This document shows positions 1 through 10,600 of a stretch of DNA of 64,000 nt, in pieces. Source of the stretch: Anaeromyxobacter oryzae (GTDB lineage: Bacteria > Myxococcota > Myxococcia > Myxococcales > Anaeromyxobacteraceae); NCBI RefSeq assembly GCF_023169945.1, contig NZ_AP025591.1, forward strand, positions 1-64,000. The letters run 5' to 3'. The notes below the pieces were generated by a model. The model was not told the DNA's origin. It worked only from the letters and a program-made list of their open reading frames with translations, and made no database searches. The position numbers and the translations under genes were made by a program. Numbering within the stretch: position 1 is the first letter of the stretch; the number at the start of each line of letters is the position of its first letter.

Positions 1-119
1 TTCACCGCGACGTCGAGGCACGCGTCGTAGTGGAAGCAGTAGAGGTTGCGGTGCCCGGAGACGGTGCTCTCGGAGCGGATGAGCGTGGCGAGCGGTGTCG
101 GATTCGGCTGAGTGTGCAC
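1..119 (-). CDS. Small hypothetical protein with Cys/His residues, cut by the window edge
   Basis: A frame on the minus strand opens with GTG at 119, behind a good ribosome binding site (GGGAG, six bases upstream), and is still open at base 1. The 39 visible residues include YCFHYDACLDVAV. A C-x(n)-C-L-D pattern of this kind occurs in small uncharacterised, possibly zinc-binding proteins of Deltaproteobacteria and Myxococcota. More cysteines would be expected beyond the edge. The 259 bases between this gene and the HIT gene at 379 hold nothing else I can support. Function is unknown; the call rests on the start site and the protein-like sequence. Confidence 0.5.
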   Translation of the reverse strand, partial: MHTQPNPTPLATLIRSESTVSGHRNLYCFHYDACLDVAV

Positions 120-378
120 CTGTGACTCCCGGTAGGCTGCTCGGGTCGGGAACAGGCGAGCCGTCGAACCATTCCCATTGACGGCGCGCCCGACCGAGAA
201 AACAGCGCAAGATTGTTCTCGACCTCGCGAGCGGGAAGCCCCAGCCGGGGGCGTCATGGCGCGCAGCGAGAGGAGGGCTCCGCTATAACGGGCAGTTCCA
301 CGCGGCGCTGCATCGTGCGCACCCCGAACGACCGCGATCGCGCGCGCGTCCGGACGCCGCCGCCGAGCCGGAGGAGCG

Positions 379-813
379 ATGACCGACGGGAAATGTACTG
401 AGTGTGAACTACTCCGCGGCGCGCGCCCGATCCCCGGCGGGATCCTGCACCGGGAAGGCGGGCTCGCCCTGCACGTCCTTTCGGACCCCTCGCCGCTGCG
501 GGGATGGCTGATCCTCGCGAGCGAGCGCCACGCCCGCGCCTGGTACGACCTCGAGCCGGCGTCCCTCGCGACGCTCGGTCCCCTCGCCGCCCGGGTGATG
601 TCCGCCCAGCGCGCGGTGCTCGGTGCCGAGCACGTGTACGCCTTCGCGATCGGAGACGTGCTGCAGCACTTCCATCTCCACCTTGTCCCGCGGTTCGCGG
701 ACACGCCAGACCGGCTCCGCGGCCGGCGCTGCTTCGAGGCGCGCGCGGAGGACGTCCTGCCGGAGGTCGAGGTCGTGGCCGCTGCGCGGGCGGTCGCCGC
801 GGCGCTGCGGTGA
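379..813 (+). CDS. HIT (histidine triad) family protein
   Basis: The 144-residue protein carries the histidine triad signature HFHLHL at residues 97-102, followed by VPR. In this family the triad catalyses nucleotide phosphoramidate or dinucleotide hydrolysis in the cytoplasm. The N-terminus has a CxxC pair (residues 6 and 9), comparable to the zinc-binding start of Hint-type proteins. Length matches the family. The ATG at 379 is preceded by GGAGGAGCG, which fixes the start. The gene converges on the SDR gene with a gap of only four bases. The substrate cannot be read from the sequence. Confidence 0.85.
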   Translation: MTDGKCTECELLRGARPIPGGILHREGGLALHVLSDPSPLRGWLILASERHARAWYDLEPASLATLGPLAARVMSAQRAVLGAEHVYAFAIGDVLQHFHLHLVPRFADTPDRLRGRRCFEARAEDVLPEVEVVAAARAVAAALR

Positions 814-817
814 CGGC

Positions 818-1654
818 TCAGCGCGGCTTCGCGGCCGCGGGCACGAGCGGCGCGAGGCCCTCGCGGAACGACGGGAACGCGAGCGTCACCTGGAGCGCCT
901 CGCGGGTCCGGTCCGACCGGATCCGCCGGTTCGGGCCGGGCGCGGCATCTCCCCGCGGCGGGGGGATGCCGAGCCGCGCCGCGATCCACTCCACCACCTC
1001 GCGGCGGGGTGCCGGGGCCGCGTCGCTGCCGTGGTGGACGGCGCCGGGCGCGCCGCGGGCGAGCGCGGCGAGCACGAACGCGCTCGCGTCCTCCAGGTGG
1101 CAGAAGTTCATCCAGGCGTCGTCGCCGGGGCCGAGCGCGAGCCGGCCCGCGCGCACCCGGTCCACGATACCGGCCCGGCCCGGCCCGTACAGGCCGGAGA
1201 GCCGGACGACGACCCCGCCCGCCGCGCGGACGAGCGCCTCCGCCTCGACCAGGACCTCGGCCGTCGCGCTCGCGGGCGCCGGCGGCGTCGCCTCGTCGAC
1301 CTCGGAGCCGTCGCGCTGGCCGAAGACGCCGGTGGACCCGGTGTACACGACGCGGGCCCCTTGCCGCGCCGCGGCCCCGACGAGCGCCTCGTTCGCGACC
1401 ACGTACGCCGCCCGGTATGCCTCCACGGTGTCAGCCCCGGCGGACTGGCAGGCGATCGCGGCGTCGAACGGGGGGAGCCGGTCGGCGGCTCCGGGCGCCG
1501 CGAGATCGAGGGCGAGCGGCTCGACGCCGATGGCGCGGAGAGCCTCGGCCCGGGCCGGATCGCGCCGGATGCCGGTCACGCGAGCGCCGCCCACGACGAG
1601 CCTGTGGGCGATCGCCGCACCGAGCCAGCCGCTCCCCGCCACGAGCACGTGCAT
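818..1654 (-). CDS. NAD(P)-dependent atypical SDR, nucleoside-sugar epimerase-like
   Basis: The 278-residue protein starts with a Rossmann dinucleotide-binding motif (VLVAGSGWLG). It also has YTGSTGVFG and RLSGLYGPGR, as in extended SDR epimerases/dehydratases of the YeeZ type. The usual catalytic YxxxK pair is not evident: the region after the serine strand reads SATAEVLVEAE. It is therefore best called an atypical SDR, and it may bind a nucleotide without classical epimerase chemistry. It is divergently placed from the aldo/keto reductase at 1780, so 1655-1779 should hold both promoters. No partner gene suggests a substrate. Confidence 0.8.
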   Translation of the reverse strand: MHVLVAGSGWLGAAIAHRLVVGGARVTGIRRDPARAEALRAIGVEPLALDLAAPGAADRLPPFDAAIACQSAGADTVEAYRAAYVVANEALVGAAARQGARVVYTGSTGVFGQRDGSEVDEATPPAPASATAEVLVEAEALVRAAGGVVVRLSGLYGPGRAGIVDRVRAGRLALGPGDDAWMNFCHLEDASAFVLAALARGAPGAVHHGSDAAPAPRREVVEWIAARLGIPPPRGDAAPGPNRRIRSDRTREALQVTLAFPSFREGLAPLVPAAAKPR

Positions 1655-1779
1655 CGAAACCTCCGCGCGGCGCGACCGCCGCTCCCGGGCGGCCCGGATC
1701 GGACCTGTCCGCCCCGCCCGGTCCGATTATGACCCGTCGCCTCGCGGCGCGCCGCGACCGCGGTACGGAGGGAGGATCG

Positions 1780-2619
1780 ATGGTGGCGCGGACCTGGAAC
1801 ATCGCTTCGACCGTGACGCTCCGGGGTGGCGGCGTGCCGATGCCGATCCTGGGCCTCGGCGTGTGGCAGACGCCGCCCGGCGCGGAGACGCGCAACGCGG
1901 TGCTCGCGGCCCTTCGCGCCGGGTACCGGCTCGTGGACACCGCGCGCGCGTACCGCAACGAGGAGGACGTCGGGGCGGCGATCCGCGAGAGCGGGCTGCC
2001 GCGCGAGGAGGTCTTCGTCACGACGAAGCTGTGGAACTCCGACCACGGCTACGACTCCACGCTGCGGGCCTGCGACGAGAGCATCCGCAGGCTCGGCGTC
2101 GACCGGCTCGACCTGTACCTCGTGCACTGGCCGGTCGAAGGGCTCCGACACGAGACCTGGCGCGCGATGGAGAAGATCCTCGCCGACGGGAAGGCGCGCG
2201 CGGTGGGCGTGTCCAACTACACGATCCGTCACCTCGACGAGCTGCTCGCGCGCGCCAAGGTGGCGCCCGCGGTGAACCAGGTCGAGTTCAGCCCGTTCCT
2301 GTACCAGCGCGCACTCCTCGACCACTGCCGGCGGCACGGGATCCAGCTCGAGGCGTACGGTCCCCTCGTCCGCGCGCACCGCATGGACGATCCGACCCTC
2401 CAGCGCGTGGCGGGGAAGCACGGCCGGACGCCGGCGCAGGTCCTCGTGCGCTGGTGCATCGAGCACGAGGTCGTCCCGATCCCGAAGTCCGTCCACGAGG
2501 AGCGCATCCGGGAGAATGCGGACGTGTTCGGGTTCACCCTCGACGCGGAGGACCTCGCGGCGCTCGACGCGCTCGACGAGGGCTACCGGACGAGCTGGGA
2601 TCCGACGAACGCGCCCTGA
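1780..2619 (+). CDS. Aldo/keto reductase, 2,5-diketo-D-gluconate reductase-like
   Basis: This 279-residue NADPH-dependent carbonyl reductase has the complete AKR catalytic tetrad: Asp53 and Tyr58 (LVDTARAYRNE), Lys83 (TTKLW) and His116 (LVHWP). The typical GVSNY and IPKS cofactor motifs are present. The frame extends upstream, but the ATG at 1780 has the binding site GGAGG seven bases before it and gives a protein of normal AKR length. It resembles small prokaryotic AKR5-type enzymes such as DkgA/YvgN. The natural substrate is unknown. It converges on a second, degenerate AKR gene at 2690-3472. Confidence 0.9.
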   Translation: MVARTWNIASTVTLRGGGVPMPILGLGVWQTPPGAETRNAVLAALRAGYRLVDTARAYRNEEDVGAAIRESGLPREEVFVTTKLWNSDHGYDSTLRACDESIRRLGVDRLDLYLVHWPVEGLRHETWRAMEKILADGKARAVGVSNYTIRHLDELLARAKVAPAVNQVEFSPFLYQRALLDHCRRHGIQLEAYGPLVRAHRMDDPTLQRVAGKHGRTPAQVLVRWCIEHEVVPIPKSVHEERIRENADVFGFTLDAEDLAALDALDEGYRTSWDPTNAP

Positions 2620-2634
2620 GCGCCCTGCGCCTCC

Positions 2635-2677
2635 GCGACGAGGCTGCGCCTCGCCGCTCGCGCTCGGGGCGAACGGG
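2635..2677. terminator. Hairpin and short repeat between convergent genes
   Basis: Between the two convergent reductase genes lies a short hairpin (CGAGG, loop, CCTCG at 2639-2653, extendable with one mismatch). It is followed by CGCTCGGGGCGAACGGG (2661-2677). Nearly the same string occurs in the right arm of the palindromic repeat at 43542-43656. It is probably a bidirectional termination site or a repeat remnant. There is no T-run. Confidence 0.35.
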
Positions 2678-2689
2678 AGGGGCGCGCCG

Positions 2690-3472
2690 TCACCCGTGCA
2701 CGGCCTTCCCGAAGGTACGCATGAAGTCCATCTCGGCCGGCGAGAGCGGCCCCTCGTCGAGACCGGCCAGGTTCGCGCGGAGCTCGGCCGCGCTCCGGGG
2801 ACCCGTGAGCACGACGTCGACGTGCGGGCTCGTGAGGCAGAAGCGGTAGCAGTCGGCCGCGGTCGGCACCGGTCCGGTCCAGCCGCGCGGCGCCGCGAGG
2901 AGCTTTCGCCAGGACGTCGCGGTGTAGGCGACGATCGCCGGACGCCGGCGGGCGAGGTGCGGGAAGATGTCCTGCTCCGCGCCGGGGTGGGCGGCGTTGT
3001 AGCGGACCATGAGGAGATCGAGGAACGACTCCTCCGCGAGCCGGCCCGCGCGCTCGCGGTCGTGGATCGAGACGCCGAGGGCGCGAACCTTCCCCTCCTC
3101 CCGCAGCCGCCGGAGCTCCTCCTGGACCGCGCCGGTGAACGCGGACATCTTCCCGAGCCAGTACAGCTGGAACACGTCGAGGTAGTCGGTGCGGAGCGTG
3201 CGCAGCGCGCCCTCGGCCGCCTTTCGCACGCTGCCGCCGAGGAACCCGAGCAGCGGTCCGGCGGAGACGACGTAGCGATCGCGGTCGCGCGCCAGCGCGT
3301 CGCGGAGCGCTGCGGTGAGCCCCTTCATCCGCGGGCTCCAGAAGACGTACTGCAGCCGCTCGAGGCCCTCCCGCGCAGCGGCCTCGTCGAGGCCGAAGCT
3401 CCCGGAGAGCCCGAGGCGGTGGACCCGCTTCCCGAAGGCGGGGACGTCGCGGTGGAGGAAGTCGTCGGGCAT
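2690..3472 (-). CDS. Aldo/keto reductase-like protein lacking the canonical tetrad
   Basis: About 260 residues with an AKR barrel pattern (LRTDYLDVFQLYWLGK, KVRALGVSIHDRE, VDVVLTGPRS). At the positions of the catalytic residues it differs. The DxxxxY segment is replaced by QYVFWSPRMKG, the TK strand by VVSAG, and the HW motif by QLYWLGK. It may therefore be a non-reductive binding protein or an AKR with changed chemistry. I chose the ATG at 3472 (MPDDFLH); an ATG at 3508 would add an Arg-rich extension. Two other AKR genes lie in the window (1780-2619 and the fragment at the right edge). Confidence 0.75.
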   Translation of the reverse strand: MPDDFLHRDVPAFGKRVHRLGLSGSFGLDEAAAREGLERLQYVFWSPRMKGLTAALRDALARDRDRYVVSAGPLLGFLGGSVRKAAEGALRTLRTDYLDVFQLYWLGKMSAFTGAVQEELRRLREEGKVRALGVSIHDRERAGRLAEESFLDLLMVRYNAAHPGAEQDIFPHLARRRPAIVAYTATSWRKLLAAPRGWTGPVPTAADCYRFCLTSPHVDVVLTGPRSAAELRANLAGLDEGPLSPAEMDFMRTFGKAVHG

Positions 3473-3534
3473 TCGCAAATCATCGCCCCGCCTGGCCCGG
3501 CGCCGCAACGGCGCGCGGTGGGGCGAGGCGTCGC

Positions 3535-4032
3535 GTGCCCGGTTATCTCCGGCCGGTGGACCTCGTCGTCCTCTCCGGCCTGCAGGGCGCGGGCAAGACC
3601 ACCTTCTACCGGGCGCGCTTCGCGGCGACGCACGCCCACGTGTCGCGCGACCTGTTCCGGAACGCCCCGAACCCGTCGCGCCGCCAGCGACGGCTGGTCG
3701 AGGAGGCGGCGGCCGCGGGGCGGAGCGTGGTGGTGGACAACACGAGCGTGCGCCGCGCGGATCGCGTCGAGCTCGTCGAGCTCGCGCGCGCCCTCGGGCT
3801 CCGCCCGGTACTGTTCTGGTTCCCGCCCGACGCCAAGGCCTCCATCGCGCGGAACGCCGGGCGCGAGGGCAAGGCGCGGGTGCCGGTCATCGCCATCCTC
3901 GCGACGCTGAAGCGGGCCGAGCCGCCCGCGCCGGACGAGGGGTTCGACGAAGTGCACGCGGTGCGGATCGCGCCCGGCGGGGGGTTCACCGTCGAGCCGG
4001 CTCCGTGGGAAGCGCCTGCGCCTCGCTCGTGA
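3535..4032 (+). CDS. P-loop kinase/ATPase, polynucleotide-kinase-like
   Basis: A 165-residue protein with a Walker A motif GLQGAGKT (residues 15-22) close to the N-terminus. A VVVDNTSV strand and the FWFPPDAKASIARN segment follow, the pattern of the small AAA_33/zeta-toxin-like kinases that phosphorylate small molecules, RNA ends or sugars. The GTG at 3535 is the chosen start; a second GTG lies seven codons on (VDLVVL). No antitoxin-like gene is adjacent. It ends two bases before the stop codon of the convergent pgm gene. Fold assignment is firm; the substrate is not known. Confidence 0.75.
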   Translation: MPGYLRPVDLVVLSGLQGAGKTTFYRARFAATHAHVSRDLFRNAPNPSRRQRRLVEEAAAAGRSVVVDNTSVRRADRVELVELARALGLRPVLFWFPPDAKASIARNAGREGKARVPVIAILATLKRAEPPAPDEGFDEVHAVRIAPGGGFTVEPAPWEAPAPRS

Positions 4033-4034
4033 CC

Positions 4035-5678
<1,644 letters not shown>

Positions 5679-5740
5679 GCCTTCATCCTGTCATCAGGTC
5701 GCCCCTTGTCACCGTCACGGACGGGCCCGAGAATGCTCGC

Positions 5741-6574
5741 ATGCTCGCCGCCGCGCTCTGCGCCGCCCTCCTGCTCGGGGGCGCCCCCGCGCCGGCGCCC
5801 GGCTGGCAGCCGCTCGAGCCCGGCCTCGACCTCGGCCTCTTCGACGGCCCTGCCGGCGCGCCGGGCGACGGGAAGATCGCGGTCGTCCGCGTCGATCCCC
5901 ACCGATATCGCCTGGTGCTGCTCAACGCGTCGGCGCCGGGCGAGGGTGGGCTGTTCACCGCGCGTGCGTGGGCCGACCGCCACGGCGCGGCGGCGGTCAT
6001 CAACGCCGCGATGTACCAGGCCGACTACCGCACGAGCGTCTCGCTCATGCGCACCCGGGATCACGTCAACCAGGCGCGCGTCTCGAAGGACCGCGCCGTC
6101 CTCGCCTTCGACGCGCTCGACGCGGCGCTCCCGCCCGCGCGGATCATCGATCGCGACTGCGAGGACCTCGACGCGTTCGCTCCGCGCTACGGTACGCTGG
6201 TGCAGTCCATCCGGATGGTCTCCTGCGAACGGAAGAACGTCTGGTCGCCCTCGCCGCGCCGGACGTCCGCGGCCGCCATCGGCATCGATGGCAAGGGCCG
6301 CGTGCTGTTCATCCATGCGCGGAGCCCATGGCCGGTCCACGAGCTCGTCGACGCGCTGCTCGCGCTGCCGATCGATCTCCGCCGGGCGATGTACGTCGAG
6401 GGCGGGCCGGAGGCGCAGCTCTACGTGCGCGGGGGCGGGCGCGAGGTGGAGCGGGTCGGAACGTTCGAGTCGTCTCCCGGCGCGACCACCGGCTCCGCGT
6501 GGCCGGTCCCCAACGTCCTCGCGGCGATCCCGCGGGCGCCCCCTGCGCCGCGCCAGACGCGCTCGAGCAGATAG
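5741..6574 (+). CDS. Secreted phosphodiester glycosidase family protein (NAGPA/DUF2233-like)
   Basis: A 277-residue protein with a short N-terminal signal peptide (hydrophobic residues 1-15, then Pro/Ala-rich). Its domain carries the family marks INAAMY near the start and MYVEGGPEAQLY near the end, as in phosphodiester alpha-GlcNAcase and bacterial DUF2233 proteins. These act outside the cytoplasm on sugar phosphodiesters. The C-terminal tail is Pro/Arg-rich. It converges on the lytic transglycosylase gene at 6638; the 63-base gap contains a weak GGCGCC/GGCGCT hairpin and no T-run. The substrate is unknown, possibly a cell-envelope polymer. Confidence 0.8.
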   Translation: MLAAALCAALLLGGAPAPAPGWQPLEPGLDLGLFDGPAGAPGDGKIAVVRVDPHRYRLVLLNASAPGEGGLFTARAWADRHGAAAVINAAMYQADYRTSVSLMRTRDHVNQARVSKDRAVLAFDALDAALPPARIIDRDCEDLDAFAPRYGTLVQSIRMVSCERKNVWSPSPRRTSAAAIGIDGKGRVLFIHARSPWPVHELVDALLALPIDLRRAMYVEGGPEAQLYVRGGGREVERVGTFESSPGATTGSAWPVPNVLAAIPRAPPAPRQTRSSR

Positions 6575-6637
6575 CGGCGCGGCCCGCCCTTCGAATCCCC
6601 GGCGCCCTGCGGCGCTCCCACGGGGCGACCGGCGGCG

Positions 6638-7315
6638 CTAGTCCGCGGCGGCGACGGTGGACGGGGCCACGTCCGCGACCTCGGTCGGCGCGCGGCGCAG
6701 GCGCTCCAGCTCGGCGCGGATGCGGCGCGGGTAGTACTGGAGCTCGTCGGGGATGCCGCCCTGCTTCAGCAGGTAGACGATCCGGTTCGGGCCGCAGTTG
6801 TACGCGATGAGCGCGACGTCGAGCTTCCCGAACGCGTCCACGAGGCGCCGGAGGTACCGCACCCCCGCCTGCACGTTCGCGATGGGATCGCGCGGATCGG
6901 CGGAGGGCAGCCCGGAGCGCTCCGCCTCGCTCTTCATCGTCGGCTCCTGGAGCTGCATGAGCCCGACGGCGCCCGCCGCGGAGCGCGCGCCCGGGTCGAA
7001 CGACGACTCGACCTCGATGAGCGCGAGCACGAGGAGCGGATCGACGTGCGCGAGGTCCGCCTCGACGAGGATCGCCTCGGCGAGGCGCGCGCGGGCGCCC
7101 ACCTCGAGCCGCGGCATGCGGGCGGCGAGGTGCGCGTGGACGCGGGCGGCGAGGGCACCGAGCGGCGGGCGATGCGCGGCGGCGGCGCGCGGCGGCGGCA
7201 CGGCGCGCGCCGCGCCGTCCGCGGGCTGCACCGTGCGCGGCGCTCCGAGAAGGAGCGCCGCGACGACGAACAGCGTGCCGGGCTTTGCCCGCCGGCGGGG
7301 CTGTTTCTCCCGCAT
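6638..7315 (-). CDS. Lytic transglycosylase (SLT domain, family 1)
   Basis: A secreted peptidoglycan-cleaving enzyme of 225 residues. The signal peptide covers roughly residues 1-32 and the Soluble Lytic Transglycosylase domain about 85-200. The catalytic glutamate is Glu103 in ALIEVESSFDP. The supporting motifs GAVGLMQLQ, ANVQAGVRYL and ALIAYNCGP are all present. The start is supported by GAGGAGG seven bases upstream. It is divergent from the cellulose-type locus; some exopolysaccharide systems keep a transglycosylase nearby to open the wall, but no functional link is shown here. Confidence 0.9.
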   Translation of the reverse strand: MREKQPRRRAKPGTLFVVAALLLGAPRTVQPADGAARAVPPPRAAAAHRPPLGALAARVHAHLAARMPRLEVGARARLAEAILVEADLAHVDPLLVLALIEVESSFDPGARSAAGAVGLMQLQEPTMKSEAERSGLPSADPRDPIANVQAGVRYLRRLVDAFGKLDVALIAYNCGPNRIVYLLKQGGIPDELQYYPRRIRAELERLRRAPTEVADVAPSTVAAAD

Positions 7316-7612
7316 GGTGCCTCCTCGACCGGGAAAGTTGGTTCGAGAGGGGTGGCCTGCCAGGGTTCGTCACACCCGGTACCACTTCGACCCTCATCAG
7401 GCGCGCGACACGTCGCCGGTGTGTCACTCACGCACACGACTCGATCCCCGCGATTTTCGTGGACGCGGGTGTCGGCGCTGCACCCGCGCGGCGTGCGCGC
7501 CGCGTCAGCCTGCCTTCACCCTGAGAGGGATCACCGTCGGCGGACCCCGATCGGCGTCGCCCCGCGAGGCCTCTTCCCCGCGCTCGGAGCGTGTCCCACC
7601 GTCGACCCGCAC
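7316..7612. other. Divergent intergenic region between SLT gene and exopolysaccharide locus
   Basis: These 297 bases hold no gene I can support. They must contain the promoters of both divergent genes. A GTGTG...CACAC inverted repeat lies within the segment 7418-7436. A GC-only stem CGCGGC/GCCGCG lies near 7490-7506. I see no convincing -35/-10 pair and no GEMM-type cyclic-di-GMP riboswitch core. There is no clear ribosome binding site in front of the ATG at 7613. Confidence 0.4.
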
Positions 7613-10600
7613 ATGCGCTCGCTCGCCTGGATCCCGGCCGCGCTCTGCTCACTCGCGGTGCTCCTCTCGTGTGGCCACGGAGAGCAGGGGCCCCGCGAGG
7701 CGGTGGCGCGGGATCGCGATGCCCTCTCCGCGCTGTGGAGCTACTACCGCTACACCCACGTCTCGGGCGGACGCGTCGTGGCGCTCGACGAGGGCGGCGT
7801 CACGACGTCCGAGGGCCAAGGCTACGGGCTCCTGCGTGCGGTCTGGATGGGCGATCGCGCCGCGTTCGATCAGATCTGGCGCTGGACGCGCGAGAACCTG
7901 CAGGTCCGCGAGGACCGGCTCCTCGCGTGGCGCTGGAAGGATCGCGTCCTCGACCGTAACGCCGCGACCGACGCCGACGAGGACGTCGCGCTCGCGCTCG
8001 TGCTCGCGTCCCGCCGGTTCGGCGATCCGCGCTACCTCGAGGCGGCGCGGCCGCTGCTCGCCGACGTCTGGGCCCACGAGGTGATCCGCGCCGGCAAGCG
8101 CTGGATCCCGACGGCAGGCAACTGGGCGCCCGCGGAGCGCTACCCGACGATCCACGTCGCCTACCTGGCCCCGTACGCGTACGAGGTGTTCGCCGCCGTG
8201 GACGCCGCGCGGCCGTGGAAGGAGCTGGTGGCCTCGAGCTACGACGTCCTCCGGTTCCTGTTCGTGGAGAAGGGGCTCGCGCTGCCGCCGGAGAAGATCT
8301 GGGTGGATCCCCGGACCGGCGCGCTGCTCCTCGAGAAGCCCGGCGGCGCCGGGCCCGACGTCTCCGGCTACGACAGCGTGCCGATCTACTGGCGCGTCGC
8401 GCTGGACGCGCGCTGGTTCGGCCGCCGCGGCGAGGCCGGGCTGCGGGCGCGGATGCTGCGGTTCCCGGCCGACACCTTCCGGGAGCAGGGCCGCCTGCGC
8501 GACCGCGCCACGACCGGCGGCCGCCCGCTCTCGCAGCTCGATGGCCTCCCCCACCTCGCGTCGGTGCAGGCGCTCGCGCAGGTCGTCGATCCCGAGCTCG
8601 CGGCGGCCATGCGCGCGCGGAGGCTCGACGCGCTGTTCGACGGCGCGCTCGCGGGGGAGCCGACCCCCTACTATCTCCACAACTGGCTCTGGTTCGGCCG
8701 CGCCCTCGAGCTCGGGGCGACCCGCCGCTTCGACGAGCCGCTCGCGTTCCTCTCGACGCTGGACTGGGGCGCGTTCCGGGACCGCTTCCCGTGGGCCGCG
8801 GTCGGCGCGGCGCTCGTACTCGCCGCGCTCGCGCGCCGGAGCGCGCTCGCGCGGGCTTCGCTGCTCGCGCTCGCGTTCGGCCTCTCGGCGCGCTACCTCG
8901 CCTGGCGCGCCGCGGGCACGCTCAACTTCGTGGAGCCCGGCGGCCCGGTGTTCTCCATCGCGCTCCTCGCCGCCGAGGCGTACGCGCTCACCACCGTCCT
9001 GCTCCTCGCGGTGCAGGTCGGCGTCCGCCGGCAGCCCCGGCCCGCGCCGCCGCCCCTCGCGCCCGGCGAGCCGCACCCCCATGTCGACGTGCTCGTGCCG
9101 ATCTACACGGAGCCGCTCGACATCCTCGACAAGACCCTCGCCGCGTGCGCGGCGCTGCGCTACCCCCGCTTCACCGTGCACGTCTGCGACGACTCGCTGC
9201 GCCCGGAGGTGGCCGCGCTCGCCGCGGCCCACGGCGCCCGCTACCGCGAGGGGCCGAGGCAGCACGCCAAGGCCGGGAACCTCAACGCGGCGCTGGCGGC
9301 CCTGGAGGGCGAGCTCGTCGCCGTGTTCGACACGGACCACGTCCCCACCGCCGCGTTCCTCGAGCGGACCGTGCCGCACTTCCGCGACCCGGCGCTCGGG
9401 CTCGTCCAGACGCCGCACCACTTCTACAACCCCGACGTGTTCCAGCGCGCGCTCGGCGCAGGCGCGCGCGTGCCGAACGAGGCGGACCTCTTCAACCACG
9501 CCATCCAGGGGGGCCGCGACCGCTGGGGCGGCGCCTTCTTCGTCGGCAGCGGCGCGGTCTTCCGGCGCGCGGCCCTCGCGTCCGTCGGCGGGTTCCAGCT
9601 CCTCTCCATCACAGAGGACATCCACACGAGCCAGAAGCTGCACGCGCGGGGCTGGCGCTCGCGGTTCGTCGACGAGGACCTCGCGGTCGGGCTGTCCGCC
9701 GAGACCCTCGCCTCGTACGTGGTGCAGCGGCGGCGCTGGATGCTGGGGTGCCTCCAGATCTTCTTCCGGGACAACCCGCTCCTCGAGCGCGGGCTCCCCC
9801 TGCGCCACCGGATCGGCTACCTCGCGTCCCTCTGGTACTTCTTCTTCCCGCTCGCGCGGGCGGTCTTCTTCGCGACGCCGCTCCTCTACCTGTTCCTGCA
9901 CCTGCACCCGCTGTTCGCGGAGCTCCCGGTGCTCCTCGCGTACCTCGTCCCGCACCTCGTCGCGGGACCGCTCGCCGCGAGCGTGCTCCTCCCCGGCTGG
10001 CCCCGCCTGCTCTGGGGCGGGCTCTACGAGGGCGCGGTGGCGTTCCCGCTCGCGCGCGCCACGCTGGACCTGCTCCTGCCGAGGCGGCTCGGCTTCAAGG
10101 TGACGCCCAAGGGTGTCCGCGTCGACCGTCGGACGTTCGATCTGACGTCGAGTCGGCTCACGCTCGCGGCGGCGGTCGTCGCGCTCGCCGGGATCGCGAA
10201 GGGGGCGGTGGAGCTGTGGGCGTTCGGCATCGAGGTCGAGGCGTACGCTTTCAACCTGTTCTGGGCGGCCGCGAACGTCTCGGCCGTGCTGCTCGCGCTC
10301 CTGGTCGCGTGGGAGAGGCCGCAGCGCCGCGACGACGAGCGGGTCCGGCGCCGGGTGCCGATCCGGCTCCGGGGCGCCGGCGCGGAGCTGGCCGCGGAGA
10401 CGGTCGACCTCGCCCGCGGCGGCGCGGGGGTCGCCCTCCCGGAAGGCGCCGCGCTCCCGCGGAGGGTGGAGGTCGTGCTCGACGGGCCGGAGCCCGTCGT
10501 GCTCTGCGCCCGGGTCGTCTACCAGGAGCGCGTCGGCCGCCTGCGCCGGGCGGGCCTCGCGTTCGAGGGCGCGACGGACGCGGACCGGCGGGCCCTCGTC

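Noticed and set aside
213-401. A small plus-strand frame before the HIT gene
   Set aside because: It has Arg/Ser-rich antisense-like composition and no ribosome binding site, and it overlaps the well-supported HIT start.
7316-7612. Possible cyclic-di-GMP riboswitch or sigma-54 promoter before the BcsA fusion
   Set aside because: No GEMM core and no GG-N10-GC pair with the right context could be found.
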